The notes under the pieces were generated by a model that searched no databases, had not been told where the DNA came from, and was given only the letters and a program-made list of their open reading frames with translations. The translations under genes were made by a program, and so were the position numbers. Shown one piece after another: positions 40,854 to 57,616 of a DNA stretch of 64,000 nucleotides. The stretch lies in assembly GCA_037893245.1 (NCBI GenBank), contig JBAIAA010001114.1, positions 266,029-330,028 on the forward strand, written 5' to 3'. This DNA comes from Crossaster papposus (Eukaryota; Echinodermata; Asteroidea; Velatida; Solasteridae). How positions within the stretch are numbered: the first letter of the stretch is position 1; each line of letters begins with the position of its first letter.

Positions 40854-41231
40854 ATGACTGGACGAGGAAAGAGCGGAAAAGCAAGAAGCAAGGCCAGGAG
40901 CAGGTCCTCAAGGGCGGGACTGCAGTTCCCCGTGGGTCGTGTTCATCGATTTTTGCGAAGGGGCAACTACGCTGAGCGGGTTGGAGCCGGTGCACCGGTC
41001 TACCTGGCAGCCGTGATGGAATACCTGACCGCCGAGATCCTGGAGCTGGCCGGTAACGCAGCACGAGATAATAAGAAGACGAGAATTAACCCTCGACACC
41101 TGCAGCTTGCTATACGCAACGACGAAGAGCTTAACAAGTTGATGAGTGGAGTTACCATCGCGCAAGGCGGTGTGCTTCCCAACATCCAGCAAGTACTTCT
41201 GCCCAAAAAGACCGCCAAAGTATCAAAGTAA
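40854..41231 (+). CDS. H2A: Histone H2A, unit 7
   Basis: 125 residues, identical to unit 1. Confidence 0.98.
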   Translation: MTGRGKSGKARSKARSRSSRAGLQFPVGRVHRFLRRGNYAERVGAGAPVYLAAVMEYLTAEILELAGNAARDNKKTRINPRHLQLAIRNDEELNKLMSGVTIAQGGVLPNIQQVLLPKKTAKVSK

Positions 41232-41270
41232 TACAAACAAATTACTTGGCCTCCATATACAAAAACAAAA

Positions 41271-41286
41271 GGCTCTTTTCAGGGCC
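41271..41286 (+). terminator. Histone stem-loop, H2A unit 7
   Basis: Wobble form, as H2A of unit 1. Confidence 0.96.
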
Positions 41287-42794
41287 ACCACATAATTACA
41301 AGAGAGAAACGCCGCTGTCTGTCTGTTCTTCATTTTTAAATAAAGTTTTAAAAGAGACAAAGTTAGATATTACATTTGTAGATTTTCAATAACTTTTTAC
41401 TTACACGGCCATTTACATTTTCCACTTTTATTTACACTTTCACAGCCAAAGGCCCGCTGGGTTTGTCCAATAGCTTCGTTTATTTTGTAAAGAATCGCCT
41501 TCTCTTTTTCTGCTTATAAAAACATTGAGAAAGTGTTTGTTTTCATCCTCGCGCGGGTGTGTTTTAACGTGTATCCAGGTGACATTATTATGAAACTAGC
41601 TCATTAAATATGCAACGCGCGCACTGTGACTTCAACAAAGCAAAAAGAAATACGCGCTGTGTCTGTACTCTATATATACACGTACTACGCGTACTGTACA
41701 GTACATGCATGTTCAGTTTGTAAAAGTACGTGAATGATATTATACCCGTGACCCAGCACATCAAAATCAAGAATAAGTCGGAAAATGACTTTCACAGATA
41801 TAAATATAATAAGATGGGAAATTCAAGAAGCTTTGTAATGACATCCATCACAAGCCTTTAGCTCGGAAATTATTGGTTACGAGTTACAGACTAGGGATGG
41901 GTATCATTAGAAAGCCTATGGAATTTCAAATGTTACTATGTACATAACGCGAATTGTCATTTCCCGCTTATTAGTGATTTTGATATCCTGGGTCACATTT
42001 TCATGGATTTAACAAAAACATTGGAAATGTGGTGAGTTGACACTTCGCGTGTGGTCTATTAGCTTTGTTCTCGTGTTCCGTTTTACCTGGGCCCAATTTC
42101 GTAACAAATGTAAGCACACCAATTTGCTTAGCACGAAACATTTTCCTTGGCCAAACTGTCGTTTCCAAAAATGTCTGAAGATTTCCGAACACGTTTTGTT
42201 GACGGTCGGGTATTATCGTTAACGTTCGCGACTACAATTTCGACGTCTGGGTGTACACAATTAAATGGTCAGGCCATGGAACCAGACTATTTTCACCGCC
42301 CCCAAAGTGGGACATTTAGGTTCTGCTTGAAAACAAATAAACCGGCCTGAACGGTAAACGATCGAGGCGCGGTTGTGCCGAAGGGCGCCATCTATCGGCG
42401 CGCTCGTACCGGTAGGTCGGTGTAATTACAGCGGCGAGGCGCGGTGCAGCATGGCGATAATTATGATACCACTCGCATTTTTTCAGATTTTCAAGCGACT
42501 TTTGGTTAAAAAAATGAATTTGTAAAAGAATATTGTCGATGTGTATGAAAATGTGTTATGAAAAACCCCCAAGATCATGAATATTGATGTAAATTAACGT
42601 GCCAAAAGTTGGTAATTTCTCTAAACGGGTTTTTTCGGGTTTGCGTCGGGCTCTGTGAGGAGTCCTTGTATTGATCCCAAATACACAAATTAGAAAAAGT
42701 AAAAAATGAATATTATTCGGATGAGAACAATGGTCGGGGGAATAAATTTGCATACATAATTCCAGAGCGCCCTATTGGTTCAATATCAATCGTT

Positions 42795-42984
42795 ATCGCT
42801 TCTCGGCCTTTTGGCTAAGATCATGTGTAGTATCTGTTCTTTTCAGCTTAATATCTGAAACGCTGTTCATCGAACAGCCAGTATATTAATCTGATTTTTG
42901 GATTTGGGCCGTGGAATAGAGGCTTGCCTCGTCCCGGCCATGGGTTGGCCCGGTATAGCAGTACATCCGGGATTCGGCCCACTC
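42795..42984 (+). ncRNA. U2: U2 spliceosomal snRNA, unit 7
   Basis: Reads as the same sequence as the unit 2 copy. Confidence 0.94.
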
Positions 42985-43428
42985 CCCTCGGGGAACATCA
43001 AATAATACAAAAACAGGTCTCGTCTATGTGTATTCCTATGTCGCATCACTTTTACAAGTTCTTTCTTCGCTTTACTTCGGGGCTTTCGTATATTTAAACA
43101 TTTCAATACGTCTAAAGTAAATAATTGTATGAAGACCGATCTCTTTGTTTTTGGATGATTTCTGATGAAGGAGAAAAACAACAACAAAAACAAACAGGCC
43201 CTCTGCGTCTGGTTGTATATTTATTTGACGACGATGTATTAGATTTTCTTTATTTTTTCCCAATTTTTTTTAATTCATATGATTTCACATAATTGTAGAC
43301 TTTAGATTTGCTTTTTGTTTGTGGTCTTGTTTTAACTCTATTTTTGTTTGAAATACTGTATAGGTAATAATGCAGGGCCGTTTTGGATAGCATTTTTGTT
43401 GTAAGTGATAAAACCTCAAATAAAATAA

Positions 43429-44025
<597 letters not shown>

Positions 44026-44056
44026 ATGCATGCTACATGCAATTTTCAAACCAAAC

Positions 44057-44072
44057 GGCTCTTTTCAGAGCC
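44057..44072 (+). terminator. Histone stem-loop, H4 unit 7
   Basis: Standard form, as H4 of unit 1. Confidence 0.97.
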
Positions 44073-44513
44073 ACCACGATTTCACAAAAAGAGATTGATT
44101 CCAGGTTTTTTTTTGTGTGTGTGTGTGTGTGTGTACTCTGTTATTATTTTAGCATTGTCTCAGGATTCAGTGTGGATTTTCCTCCCAGTGTCTATTAAGT
44201 TTTCCCTTTTCGTTTATTGCCCGTAATTATTTGTGGGATGTCTTTGTCGAAGACACGGCCCTTTTGTTTATTTTGGTAGCTGGGGGGAAATTAATTTGCT
44301 TGCAAAGTATCATGTACTCGTGGGTAATATTGACCGTATTGTTTCGGAGGGTAAATAAGTTGTGATCAGTGAAGCGTCTCGGCATGGTGTCCGAATTACC
44401 AAATTGGAAGACTGCCCTTTGTTAGACTTCAGCCCGAGGATGCTATTCTCTAGTCTTAAGAGACGGCCTGTTCGTTGATTTGGCATTCACTTCTTATCTA
44501 CTCTTCAATCTGA

Positions 44514-44942
<429 letters not shown>

Positions 44943-44973
44943 GTCAAAGCTGTGTGCGCAAAACAAACCGAAC

Positions 44974-44989
44974 GGCCCTTTTCAGGGCC
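44974..44989 (+). terminator. Histone stem-loop, H3 unit 8
   Basis: C-G form, as H3 of unit 1. Confidence 0.97.
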
Positions 44990-45424
44990 AAAACTTTTTT
45001 AAAGAGAGATTAATTCCAATAGCGTTTTCTGTAGAGTTTGGAAAGTTAAATGCGGTTACTATTGGTGAATACGAATTTTAACTGGCCAGGGTTCCGGAGA
45101 ACGGATTAATAAAATCATCAAGATTAGTCTCTATCCATTTTGTTTATTGATCTGTATCCTGGTTTTAGTTGTCTCCCCCCTATTTCTTTTACTTTTAATT
45201 CTGTAAAAAAAAAAGAGGTAATTTCCTGGCCATGTACACAATTGTTTATGCAGTCGTTTTGTGTCATATTTTCGAAAACGGAAACTCTTCGTTACATTGG
45301 ATGGCACGCAAGTTTCCCCTGCGTTTGGGGCAAAACAAATAATGTGTAAAACCACACCGGATTGTTGACGTTTACCGAATATAATAAATAATTGTATTAT
45401 TATTATTATTGTTATTATTAATTG

Positions 45425-45540
45425 TTTGTTTGTTTGTTTGTTTGTTTGTTTGTTTGTTTGTTTGTTTGTTTGTTTGTTTGTTTGTTTGTTTGTTTGTTTG
45501 TTTGTTTGTTTGTTTGTTTGTTTGTTTGTTTGTTTGTTTG
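45425..45540 (+). repeat. (TTTG)29 microsatellite, unit 8
   Basis: 29 perfect copies, the longest tract in the window. Confidence 0.97.
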
Positions 45541-45744
45541 TTTCTTGGTTTTCATTCGGAGAGATGGCTTTTGCCTTCAGTGCTAATGCGTGTCACTTTG
45601 CACGCGTACAGATTTCTTTACGCTTGGGTGATTGTGTGGACAATGCGTGTATGCCCAGAATCCTATCGTGTGCCATAAAAGTCGTCCCGGCATTTTTGAC
45701 CTTCCATTCGATCGCACGATCACATACACTCATCAACTCCAATC

Positions 45745-46113
45745 ATGGCTCCTAAAGTTAGCGGAAAAGGCCAGAAGAAGGCAGGCAACACCAAGGCTCC
45801 GGTCAGCATAAACAAGAAGAGGCGCCGGCGTCGCAAGGAGAGCTACGGCATCTACATCTACAAAGTCATGAAACAGGTGCACCCCGACACAGGAATCTCA
45901 AGCAAGGCAATGAGCATCATGAACAGCTTTGTCAACGACGTGTTTGAGCGCATCGCCGGGGAATCTTCTCGCCTTGCCCACTACAACAAGAAGTCGACCA
46001 TCTCAAGTCGTGAAGTGCAGACTGCAGTACGTCTTATCCTCCCGGGAGAGCTTGCCAAGCATGCAGTCAGCGAAGGGACCAAGGCCGTCACCAAGTATAC
46101 TACTTCAAAATAG
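45745..46113 (+). CDS. H2B: Histone H2B, unit 8
   Basis: 122 residues, identical to unit 1. It lies behind the longest TTTG tract (29 copies). Confidence 0.98.
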   Translation: MAPKVSGKGQKKAGNTKAPVSINKKRRRRRKESYGIYIYKVMKQVHPDTGISSKAMSIMNSFVNDVFERIAGESSRLAHYNKKSTISSREVQTAVRLILPGELAKHAVSEGTKAVTKYTTSK

Positions 46114-46158
46114 GGTGACCGAGAAGAAAAAAAACCACGAAAAACATAATAACCAAAC

Positions 46159-46174
46159 GGCTCTTTTCAGAGCC
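46159..46174 (+). terminator. Histone stem-loop, H2B unit 8
   Basis: Standard form, as H2B of unit 1. Confidence 0.97.
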
Positions 46175-47185
46175 AACACAATTTTAAAAAAGAGATGTGA
46201 CTGTCCAATTTGTGTTACTAATTCAGTCAATGTTCGTAGGTTTCACAACCGTTCGGGTAGTGTTCCCGTCTTTACAACCCCCCTGACCTTAAAAGGAGAA
46301 AAGAAGATCAACATTGACATTCTGTTCTCGTCGCCTTTGAAAACAAATATGTGACTTGAAAAGGCATGACGGGGAAAAGTATTTCGGTAGTATTTGGAGT
46401 TCTATTGTTTTACACACTTGTAAATGGCGATTCGTTAGCTTTCCAATGATACCAAAAGTAGTTATGTACATCATTTAATTACAATGATATATACCACAGC
46501 AGGGCTGACAGTGCGCCGCCCAACTTTAGCGATCGAATTTTTAAAACCAAAATATCGCTTTGACCAAAACAATTATACGCGTGCCCGCCAACAACGAAAT
46601 TGACAAATGGGGGTCATTGTTCAATAAGCCTCAGTAAGTCACGTAAGAATTTCAAATGGCGGCACGGCCTTTTGTTATTCAGCACCTGTGCGCGCACTGG
46701 TTTCAGTTCATTCAGTCTCCATTACGAGAAGTAGTGGTTTCTTGTTTGATGTATGTTAAATATATGTGTTTGTCATTATCTCCGTGCAGACAAATCCGTG
46801 ACAGTTTTCAATGCGGTATATGACGGCCGATCTGCGGCCAGCGTGGGGGCAGGTCAATCGGTAGGCAACAGGGACACTCCGTCGGGATTACAGAAATCGT
46901 CTGAGAAAGCAGGTAAGCTTTTTGGGTGCTTTGGGTTTTTGCTGTTATGATTTCATCGCTTAGATTGAAGACAGACAGACAGACCTCGTTCAAAAAATGT
47001 ATCTCTGTTTCCACGCATCAAAAAAATGGATGCGGTGCACTCAACCGTACAGTCAGTGTGTCGCGCGTGATTGGCTACTTGGCGTGCTTCGGCCAATCCA
47101 CCGGAACGCTATAACTAGTGCCGTCACCCCCCTCGTACGGCACTTTCACTGCAGATCGCAATCTACTGCCACCAACTACTTCAAG

Positions 47186-47563
47186 ATGACTGGACGAGGA
47201 AAGAGCGGAAAAGCAAGAAGCAAGGCCAGGAGCAGGTCCTCAAGGGCGGGACTGCAGTTCCCCGTGGGTCGTGTTCATCGATTTTTGCGAAGGGGCAACT
47301 ACGCTGAGCGGGTTGGAGCCGGTGCACCGGTCTACCTGGCAGCCGTGATGGAATACCTGACCGCCGAGATCCTGGAGCTGGCCGGTAACGCAGCACGAGA
47401 TAATAAGAAGACGAGAATTAACCCTCGACACCTGCAGCTTGCTATACGCAACGACGAAGAGCTTAACAAGTTGATGAGTGGAGTTACCATCGCGCAAGGC
47501 GGTGTGCTTCCCAACATCCAGCAAGTACTTCTGCCCAAAAAGACCGCCAAAGTATCAAAGTAA
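47186..47563 (+). CDS. H2A: Histone H2A, unit 8
   Basis: 125 residues, identical to unit 1. Confidence 0.98.
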   Translation: MTGRGKSGKARSKARSRSSRAGLQFPVGRVHRFLRRGNYAERVGAGAPVYLAAVMEYLTAEILELAGNAARDNKKTRINPRHLQLAIRNDEELNKLMSGVTIAQGGVLPNIQQVLLPKKTAKVSK

Positions 47564-47602
47564 TACAAACAAATTACTTGGCCTCCATATACAAAAACAA
47601 AA

Positions 47603-47618
47603 GGCTCTTTTCAGGGCC
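47603..47618 (+). terminator. Histone stem-loop, H2A unit 8
   Basis: Wobble form, as H2A of unit 1. Confidence 0.96.
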
Positions 47619-49126
47619 ACCACATAATTACAAGAGAGAAACGCCGCTGTCTGTCTGTTCTTCATTTTTAAATAAAGTTTTAAAAGAGACAAAGTTAGAT
47701 ATTACATTTGTAGATTTTCAATAACTTTTTACTTACACGGCCATTTACATTTTCCACTTTTATTTACACTTTCACAGCCAAAGGCCCGCTGGGTTTGTCC
47801 AATAGCTTCGTTTATTTTGTAAAGAATCGCCTTCTCTTTTTCTGCTTATAAAAACATTGAGAAAGTGTTTGTTTTCATCCTCGCGCGGGTGTGTTTTAAC
47901 GTGTATCCAGGTGACATTATTATGAAACTAGCTCATTAAATATGCAACGCGCGCACTGTGACTTCAACAAAGCAAAAAGAAATACGCGCTGTGTCTGTAC
48001 TCTATATATACACGTACTACGCGTACTGTACAGTACATGCATGTTCAGTTTGTAAAAGTACGTGAATGATATTATACCCGTGACCCAGCACATCAAAATC
48101 AAGAATAAGTCGGAAAATGACTTTCACAGATATAAATATAATAAGATGGGAAATTCAAGAAGCTTTGTAATGACATCCATCACAAGCCTTTAGCTCGGAA
48201 ATTATTGGTTACGAGTTACAGACTAGGGATGGGTATCATTAGAAAGCCTATGGAATTTCAAATGTTACTATGTACATAACGCGAATTGTCATTTCCCGCT
48301 TATTAGTGATTTTGATATCCTGGGTCACATTTTCATGGATTTAACAAAAACATTGGAAATGTGGTGAGTTGACACTTCGCGTGTGGTCTATTAGCTTTGT
48401 TCTCGTGTTCCGTTTTACCTGGGCCCAATTTCGTAACAAATGTAAGCACACCAATTTGCTTAGCACGAAACATTTTCCTTGGCCAAACTGTCGTTTCCAA
48501 AAATGTCTGAAGATTTCCGAACACGTTTTGTTGACGGTCGGGTATTATCGTTAACGTTCGCGACTACAATTTCGACGTCTGGGTGTACACAATTAAATGG
48601 TCAGGCCATGGAACCAGACTATTTTCACCGCCCCCAAAGTGGGACATTTAGGTTCTGCTTGAAAACAAATAAACCGGCCTGAACGGTAAACGATCGAGGC
48701 GCGGTTGTGCCGAAGGGCGCCATCTATCGGCGCGCTCGTACCGGTAGGTCGGTGTAATTACAGCGGCGAGGCGCGGTGCAGCATGGCGATAATTATGATA
48801 CCACTCGCATTTTTTCAGATTTTCAAGCGACTTTTGGTTAAAAAAATGAATTTGTAAAAGAATATTGTCGATGTGTATGAAAATGTGTTATGAAAAACCC
48901 CCAAGATCATGAATATTGATGTAAATTAACGTGCCAAAAGTTGGTAATTTCTCTAAACGGGTTTTTTCGGGTTTGCGTCGGGCTCTGTGAGGAGTCCTTG
49001 TATTGATCCCAAATACACAAATTAGAAAAAGTAAAAAATGAATATTATTCGGATGAGAACAATGGTCGGGGGAATAAATTTGCATACATAATTCCAGAGC
49101 GCCCTATTGGTTCAATATCAATCGTT

Positions 49127-49316
49127 ATCGCTTCTCGGCCTTTTGGCTAAGATCATGTGTAGTATCTGTTCTTTTCAGCTTAATATCTGAAACGCTGTTC
49201 ATCGAACAGCCAGTATATTAATCTGATTTTTGGATTTGGGCCGTGGAATAGAGGCTTGCCTCGTCCCGGCCATGGGTTGGCCCGGTATAGCAGTACATCC
49301 GGGATTCGGCCCACTC
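49127..49316 (+). ncRNA. U2: U2 spliceosomal snRNA, unit 8
   Basis: Reads as the same sequence as the unit 2 copy. Confidence 0.94.
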
Positions 49317-49760
49317 CCCTCGGGGAACATCAAATAATACAAAAACAGGTCTCGTCTATGTGTATTCCTATGTCGCATCACTTTTACAAGTTCTTTCTTC
49401 GCTTTACTTCGGGGCTTTCGTATATTTAAACATTTCAATACGTCTAAAGTAAATAATTGTATGAAGACCGATCTCTTTGTTTTTGGATGATTTCTGATGA
49501 AGGAGAAAAACAACAACAAAAACAAACAGGCCCTCTGCGTCTGGTTGTATATTTATTTGACGACGATGTATTAGATTTTCTTTATTTTTTCCCAATTTTT
49601 TTTAATTCATATGATTTCACATAATTGTAGACTTTAGATTTGCTTTTTGTTTGTGGTCTTGTTTTAACTCTATTTTTGTTTGAAATACTGTATAGGTAAT
49701 AATGCAGGGCCGTTTTGGATAGCATTTTTGTTGTAAGTGATAAAACCTCAAATAAAATAA

Positions 49761-50357
<597 letters not shown>

Positions 50358-50388
50358 ATGCATGCTACATGCAATTTTCAAACCAAAC

Positions 50389-50404
50389 GGCTCTTTTCAG
50401 AGCC
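50389..50404 (+). terminator. Histone stem-loop, H4 unit 8
   Basis: Standard form, as H4 of unit 1. Confidence 0.97.
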
Positions 50405-50845
50405 ACCACGATTTCACAAAAAGAGATTGATTCCAGGTTTTTATTTGTGTGTGTGTGTGTGTGTGTACTCTGTTATTATTTTAGCATTGTCTCAGGATTC
50501 AGTGTGGATTTTCCTCCCAGTGTCTATTAAGTTTTCCCTTTTCGTTTATTGCCCGTAATTATTTGTGGGATGTCTTTGTCGAAGACACGGCCCTTTTGTT
50601 TATTTTGGTAGCTGGGGGGAAATTAATTTGCTTGCAAAGTATCATGTACTCGTGGGTAATATTGACCGTATTGTTTCGGAGGGTAAATAAGTTGTGATCA
50701 GTGAAGCGTCTCGGCATGGTGTCCGAATTACCAAATTGGAAGACTGCCCTTTGTTAGACTTCAGCCCGAGGATGCTATTCTCTAGTCTTAAGAGACGGCC
50801 TGTTCGTTGATTTGGCATTCACTTCTTATCTACTCTTCAATCTGA

Positions 50846-51274
<429 letters not shown>

Positions 51275-51305
51275 GTCAAAGCTGTGTGCGCAAAACAAAC
51301 CGAAC

Positions 51306-51321
51306 GGCCCTTTTCAGGGCC
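51306..51321 (+). terminator. Histone stem-loop, H3 unit 9
   Basis: C-G form, as H3 of unit 1. Confidence 0.97.
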
Positions 51322-51756
51322 AAAACTTTTTTAAAGAGAGATTAATTCCAATAGCGTTTTCTGTAGAGTTTGGAAAGTTAAATGCGGTTACTATTGGTGA
51401 ATACGAATTTTAACTGGCCAGGGTTCCGGAGAACGGATTAATAAAATCATCAAGATTAGTCTCTATCCATTTTGTTTATTGATCTGTATCCTGGTTTTAG
51501 TTGTCTCCCCCCTATTTCTTTTACTTTTAATTCTGTAAAAAAAAAAGAGGTAATTTCCTGGCCATGTACACAATTGTTTATGCAGTCGTTTTGTGTCATA
51601 TTTTCGAAAACGGAAACTCTTCGTTACATTGGATGGCACGCAAGTTTCCCCTGCGTTTGGGGCAAAACAAATAATGTGTAAAACCACACCGGATTGTTGA
51701 CGTTTACCGAATATAATAAATAATTGTATTATTATTATTATTGTTATTATTAATTG

Positions 51757-51836
51757 TTTGTTTGTTTGTTTGTTTGTTTGTTTGTTTGTTTGTTTGTTTG
51801 TTTGTTTGTTTGTTTGTTTGTTTGTTTGTTTGTTTG
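51757..51836 (+). repeat. (TTTG)20 microsatellite, unit 9
   Basis: 20 perfect copies, the shortest tract in the window. Confidence 0.97.
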
Positions 51837-52040
51837 TTTCTTGGTTTTCATTCGGAGAGATGGCTTTTGCCTTCAGTGCTAATGCGTGTCACTTTGCACG
51901 CGTACAGATTTCTTTACGCTTGGGTGATTGTGTGGACAATGCGTGTATGCCCAGAATCCTATCGTGTGCCATAAAAGTCGTCCCGGCATTTTTGACCTTC
52001 CATTCGATCGCACGATCACATACACTCATCAACTCCAATC

Positions 52041-52409
52041 ATGGCTCCTAAAGTTAGCGGAAAAGGCCAGAAGAAGGCAGGCAACACCAAGGCTCCGGTC
52101 AGCATAAACAAGAAGAGGCGCCGGCGTCGCAAGGAGAGCTACGGCATCTACATCTACAAAGTCATGAAACAGGTGCACCCCGACACAGGAATCTCAAGCA
52201 AGGCAATGAGCATCATGAACAGCTTTGTCAACGACGTGTTTGAGCGCATCGCCGGGGAATCTTCTCGCCTTGCCCACTACAACAAGAAGTCGACCATCTC
52301 AAGTCGTGAAGTGCAGACTGCAGTACGTCTTATCCTCCCGGGAGAGCTTGCCAAGCATGCAGTCAGCGAAGGGACCAAGGCCGTCACCAAGTATACTACT
52401 TCAAAATAG
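52041..52409 (+). CDS. H2B: Histone H2B, unit 9
   Basis: 122 residues, identical to unit 1. It lies behind the shortest TTTG tract (20 copies); the TATA and cap motifs are unaffected. Confidence 0.98.
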   Translation: MAPKVSGKGQKKAGNTKAPVSINKKRRRRRKESYGIYIYKVMKQVHPDTGISSKAMSIMNSFVNDVFERIAGESSRLAHYNKKSTISSREVQTAVRLILPGELAKHAVSEGTKAVTKYTTSK

Positions 52410-52454
52410 GGTGACCGAGAAGAAAAAAAACCACGAAAAACATAATAACCAAAC

Positions 52455-52470
52455 GGCTCTTTTCAGAGCC
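52455..52470 (+). terminator. Histone stem-loop, H2B unit 9
   Basis: Standard form, as H2B of unit 1. Confidence 0.97.
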
Positions 52471-53481
52471 AACACAATTTTAAAAAAGAGATGTGACTGT
52501 CCAATTTGTGTTACTAATTCAGTCAATGTTCGTAGGTTTCACAACCGTTCGGGTAGTGTTCCCGTCTTTACAACCCCCCTGACCTTAAAAGGAGAAAAGA
52601 AGATCAACATTGACATTCTGTTCTCGTCGCCTTTGAAAACAAATATGTGACTTGAAAAGGCATGACGGGGAAAAGTATTTCGGTAGTATTTGGAGTTCTA
52701 TTGTTTTACACACTTGTAAATGGCGATTCGTTAGCTTTCCAATGATACCAAAAGTAGTTATGTACATCATTTAATTACAATGATATATACCACAGCAGGG
52801 CTGACAGTGCGCCGCCCAACTTTAGCGATCGAATTTTTAAAACCAAAATATCGCTTTGACCAAAACAATTATACGCGTGCCCGCCAACAACGAAATTGAC
52901 AAATGGGGGTCATTGTTCAATAAGCCTCAGTAAGTCACGTAAGAATTTCAAATGGCGGCACGGCCTTTTGTTATTCAGCACCTGTGCGCGCACTGGTTTC
53001 AGTTCATTCAGTCTCCATTACGAGAAGTAGTGGTTTCTTGTTTGATGTATGTTAAATATATGTGTTTGTCATTATCTCCGTGCAGACAAATCCGTGACAG
53101 TTTTCAATGCGGTATATGACGGCCGATCTGCGGCCAGCGTGGGGGCAGGTCAATCGGTAGGCAACAGGGACACTCCGTCGGGATTACAGAAATCGTCTGA
53201 GAAAGCAGGTAAGCTTTTTGGGTGCTTTGGGTTTTTGCTGTTATGATTTCATCGCTTAGATTGAAGACAGACAGACAGACCTCGTTCAAAAAATGTATCT
53301 CTGTTTCCACGCATCAAAAAAATGGATGCGGTGCACTCAACCGTACAGTCAGTGTGTCGCGCGTGATTGGCTACTTGGCGTGCTTCGGCCAATCCACCGG
53401 AACGCTATAACTAGTGCCGTCACCCCCCTCGTACGGCACTTTCACTGCAGATCGCAATCTACTGCCACCAACTACTTCAAG

Positions 53482-53859
53482 ATGACTGGACGAGGAAAGA
53501 GCGGAAAAGCAAGAAGCAAGGCCAGGAGCAGGTCCTCAAGGGCGGGACTGCAGTTCCCCGTGGGTCGTGTTCATCGATTTTTGCGAAGGGGCAACTACGC
53601 TGAGCGGGTTGGAGCCGGTGCACCGGTCTACCTGGCAGCCGTGATGGAATACCTGACCGCCGAGATCCTGGAGCTGGCCGGTAACGCAGCACGAGATAAT
53701 AAGAAGACGAGAATTAACCCTCGACACCTGCAGCTTGCTATACGCAACGACGAAGAGCTTAACAAGTTGATGAGTGGAGTTACCATCGCGCAAGGCGGTG
53801 TGCTTCCCAACATCCAGCAAGTACTTCTGCCCAAAAAGACCGCCAAAGTATCAAAGTAA
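53482..53859 (+). CDS. H2A: Histone H2A, unit 9
   Basis: 125 residues, identical to unit 1. Confidence 0.98.
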   Translation: MTGRGKSGKARSKARSRSSRAGLQFPVGRVHRFLRRGNYAERVGAGAPVYLAAVMEYLTAEILELAGNAARDNKKTRINPRHLQLAIRNDEELNKLMSGVTIAQGGVLPNIQQVLLPKKTAKVSK

Positions 53860-53898
53860 TACAAACAAATTACTTGGCCTCCATATACAAAAACAAAA

Positions 53899-53914
53899 GG
53901 CTCTTTTCAGGGCC
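53899..53914 (+). terminator. Histone stem-loop, H2A unit 9
   Basis: Wobble form, as H2A of unit 1. Confidence 0.96.
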
Positions 53915-55422
53915 ACCACATAATTACAAGAGAGAAACGCCGCTGTCTGTCTGTTCTTCATTTTTAAATAAAGTTTTAAAAGAGACAAAGTTAGATATTA
54001 CATTTGTAGATTTTCAATAACTTTTTACTTACACGGCCATTTACATTTTCCACTTTTATTTACACTTTCACAGCCAAAGGCCCGCTGGGTTTGTCCAATA
54101 GCTTCGTTTATTTTGTAAAGAATCGCCTTCTCTTTTTCTGCTTATAAAAACATTGAGAAAGTGTTTGTTTTCATCCTCGCGCGGGTGTGTTTTAACGTGT
54201 ATCCAGGTGACATTATTATGAAACTAGCTCATTAAATATGCAACGCGCGCACTGTGACTTCAACAAAGCAAAAAGAAATACGCGCTGTGTCTGTACTCTA
54301 TATATACACGTACTACGCGTACTGTACAGTACATGCATGTTCAGTTTGTAAAAGTACGTGAATGATATTATACCCGTGACCCAGCACATCAAAATCAAGA
54401 ATAAGTCGGAAAATGACTTTCACAGATATAAATATAATAAGATGGGAAATTCAAGAAGCTTTGTAATGACATCCATCACAAGCCTTTAGCTCGGAAATTA
54501 TTGGTTACGAGTTACAGACTAGGGATGGGTATCATTAGAAAGCCTATGGAATTTCAAATGTTACTATGTACATAACGCGAATTGTCATTTCCCGCTTATT
54601 AGTGATTTTGATATCCTGGGTCACATTTTCATGGATTTAACAAAAACATTGGAAATGTGGTGAGTTGACACTTCGCGTGTGGTCTATTAGCTTTGTTCTC
54701 GTGTTCCGTTTTACCTGGGCCCAATTTCGTAACAAATGTAAGCACACCAATTTGCTTAGCACGAAACATTTTCCTTGGCCAAACTGTCGTTTCCAAAAAT
54801 GTCTGAAGATTTCCGAACACGTTTTGTTGACGGTCGGGTATTATCGTTAACGTTCGCGACTACAATTTCGACGTCTGGGTGTACACAATTAAATGGTCAG
54901 GCCATGGAACCAGACTATTTTCACCGCCCCCAAAGTGGGACATTTAGGTTCTGCTTGAAAACAAATAAACCGGCCTGAACGGTAAACGATCGAGGCGCGG
55001 TTGTGCCGAAGGGCGCCATCTATCGGCGCGCTCGTACCGGTAGGTCGGTGTAATTACAGCGGCGAGGCGCGGTGCAGCATGGCGATAATTATGATACCAC
55101 TCGCATTTTTTCAGATTTTCAAGCGACTTTTGGTTAAAAAAATGAATTTGTAAAAGAATATTGTCGATGTGTATGAAAATGTGTTATGAAAAACCCCCAA
55201 GATCATGAATATTGATGTAAATTAACGTGCCAAAAGTTGGTAATTTCTCTAAACGGGTTTTTTCGGGTTTGCGTCGGGCTCTGTGAGGAGTCCTTGTATT
55301 GATCCCAAATACACAAATTAGAAAAAGTAAAAAATGAATATTATTCGGATGAGAACAATGGTCGGGGGAATAAATTTGCATACATAATTCCAGAGCGCCC
55401 TATTGGTTCAATATCAATCGTT

Positions 55423-55612
55423 ATCGCTTCTCGGCCTTTTGGCTAAGATCATGTGTAGTATCTGTTCTTTTCAGCTTAATATCTGAAACGCTGTTCATCG
55501 AACAGCCAGTATATTAATCTGATTTTTGGATTTGGGCCGTGGAATAGAGGCTTGCCTCGTCCCGGCCATGGGTTGGCCCGGTATAGCAGTACATCCGGGA
55601 TTCGGCCCACTC
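55423..55612 (+). ncRNA. U2: U2 spliceosomal snRNA, unit 9
   Basis: Reads as the same sequence as the unit 2 copy. Confidence 0.94.
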
Positions 55613-56056
55613 CCCTCGGGGAACATCAAATAATACAAAAACAGGTCTCGTCTATGTGTATTCCTATGTCGCATCACTTTTACAAGTTCTTTCTTCGCTT
55701 TACTTCGGGGCTTTCGTATATTTAAACATTTCAATACGTCTAAAGTAAATAATTGTATGAAGACCGATCTCTTTGTTTTTGGATGATTTCTGATGAAGGA
55801 GAAAAACAACAACAAAAACAAACAGGCCCTCTGCGTCTGGTTGTATATTTATTTGACGACGATGTATTAGATTTTCTTTATTTTTTCCCAATTTTTTTTA
55901 ATTCATATGATTTCACATAATTGTAGACTTTAGATTTGCTTTTTGTTTGTGGTCTTGTTTTAACTCTATTTTTGTTTGAAATACTGTATAGGTAATAATG
56001 CAGGGCCGTTTTGGATAGCATTTTTGTTGTAAGTGATAAAACCTCAAATAAAATAA

Positions 56057-56653
<597 letters not shown>

Positions 56654-56684
56654 ATGCATGCTACATGCAATTTTCAAACCAAAC

Positions 56685-56700
56685 GGCTCTTTTCAGAGCC
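56685..56700 (+). terminator. Histone stem-loop, H4 unit 9
   Basis: Standard form, as H4 of unit 1. Confidence 0.97.
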
Positions 56701-57140
56701 ACCACGATTTCACAAAAAGAGATTGATTCCAGGTTTTTATTTGTGTGTGTGTGTGTGTGTGTACTCTGTTATTATTTTAGCATTGTCTCAGGATTCAGTG
56801 TGGATTTTCCTCCCAGTGTCTATTAAGTTTTCCCTTTTCGTTTATTGCCCGTAATTATTTGTGGGATGTCTTTGTCGAAGACACGGCCCTTTTGTTTATT
56901 TTGGTAGCTGGGGGGAAATTAATTTGCTTGCAAAGTATCATGTACTCGTGGGTAATATTGACCGTATTGTTTCGGAGGGTAAATAAGTTGTGATCAGTGA
57001 AGCGTCTCGGCATGGTGTCCGAATTACCAAATTGGAAGACTGCCCTTTGTTAGACTTCAGCCCGAGGATGCTATTCTCTAGTCTTAAGAGACGGCCTGTT
57101 CGTTGATTTGGCATTCACTTTTATCTACTCTTCAATCTGA

Positions 57141-57569
<429 letters not shown>

Positions 57570-57600
57570 GTCAAAGCTGTGTGCGCAAAACAAACCGAAC

Positions 57601-57616
57601 GGCCCTTTTCAGGGCC
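57601..57616 (+). terminator. Histone stem-loop, H3 unit 10
   Basis: C-G form, as H3 of unit 1. Confidence 0.97.
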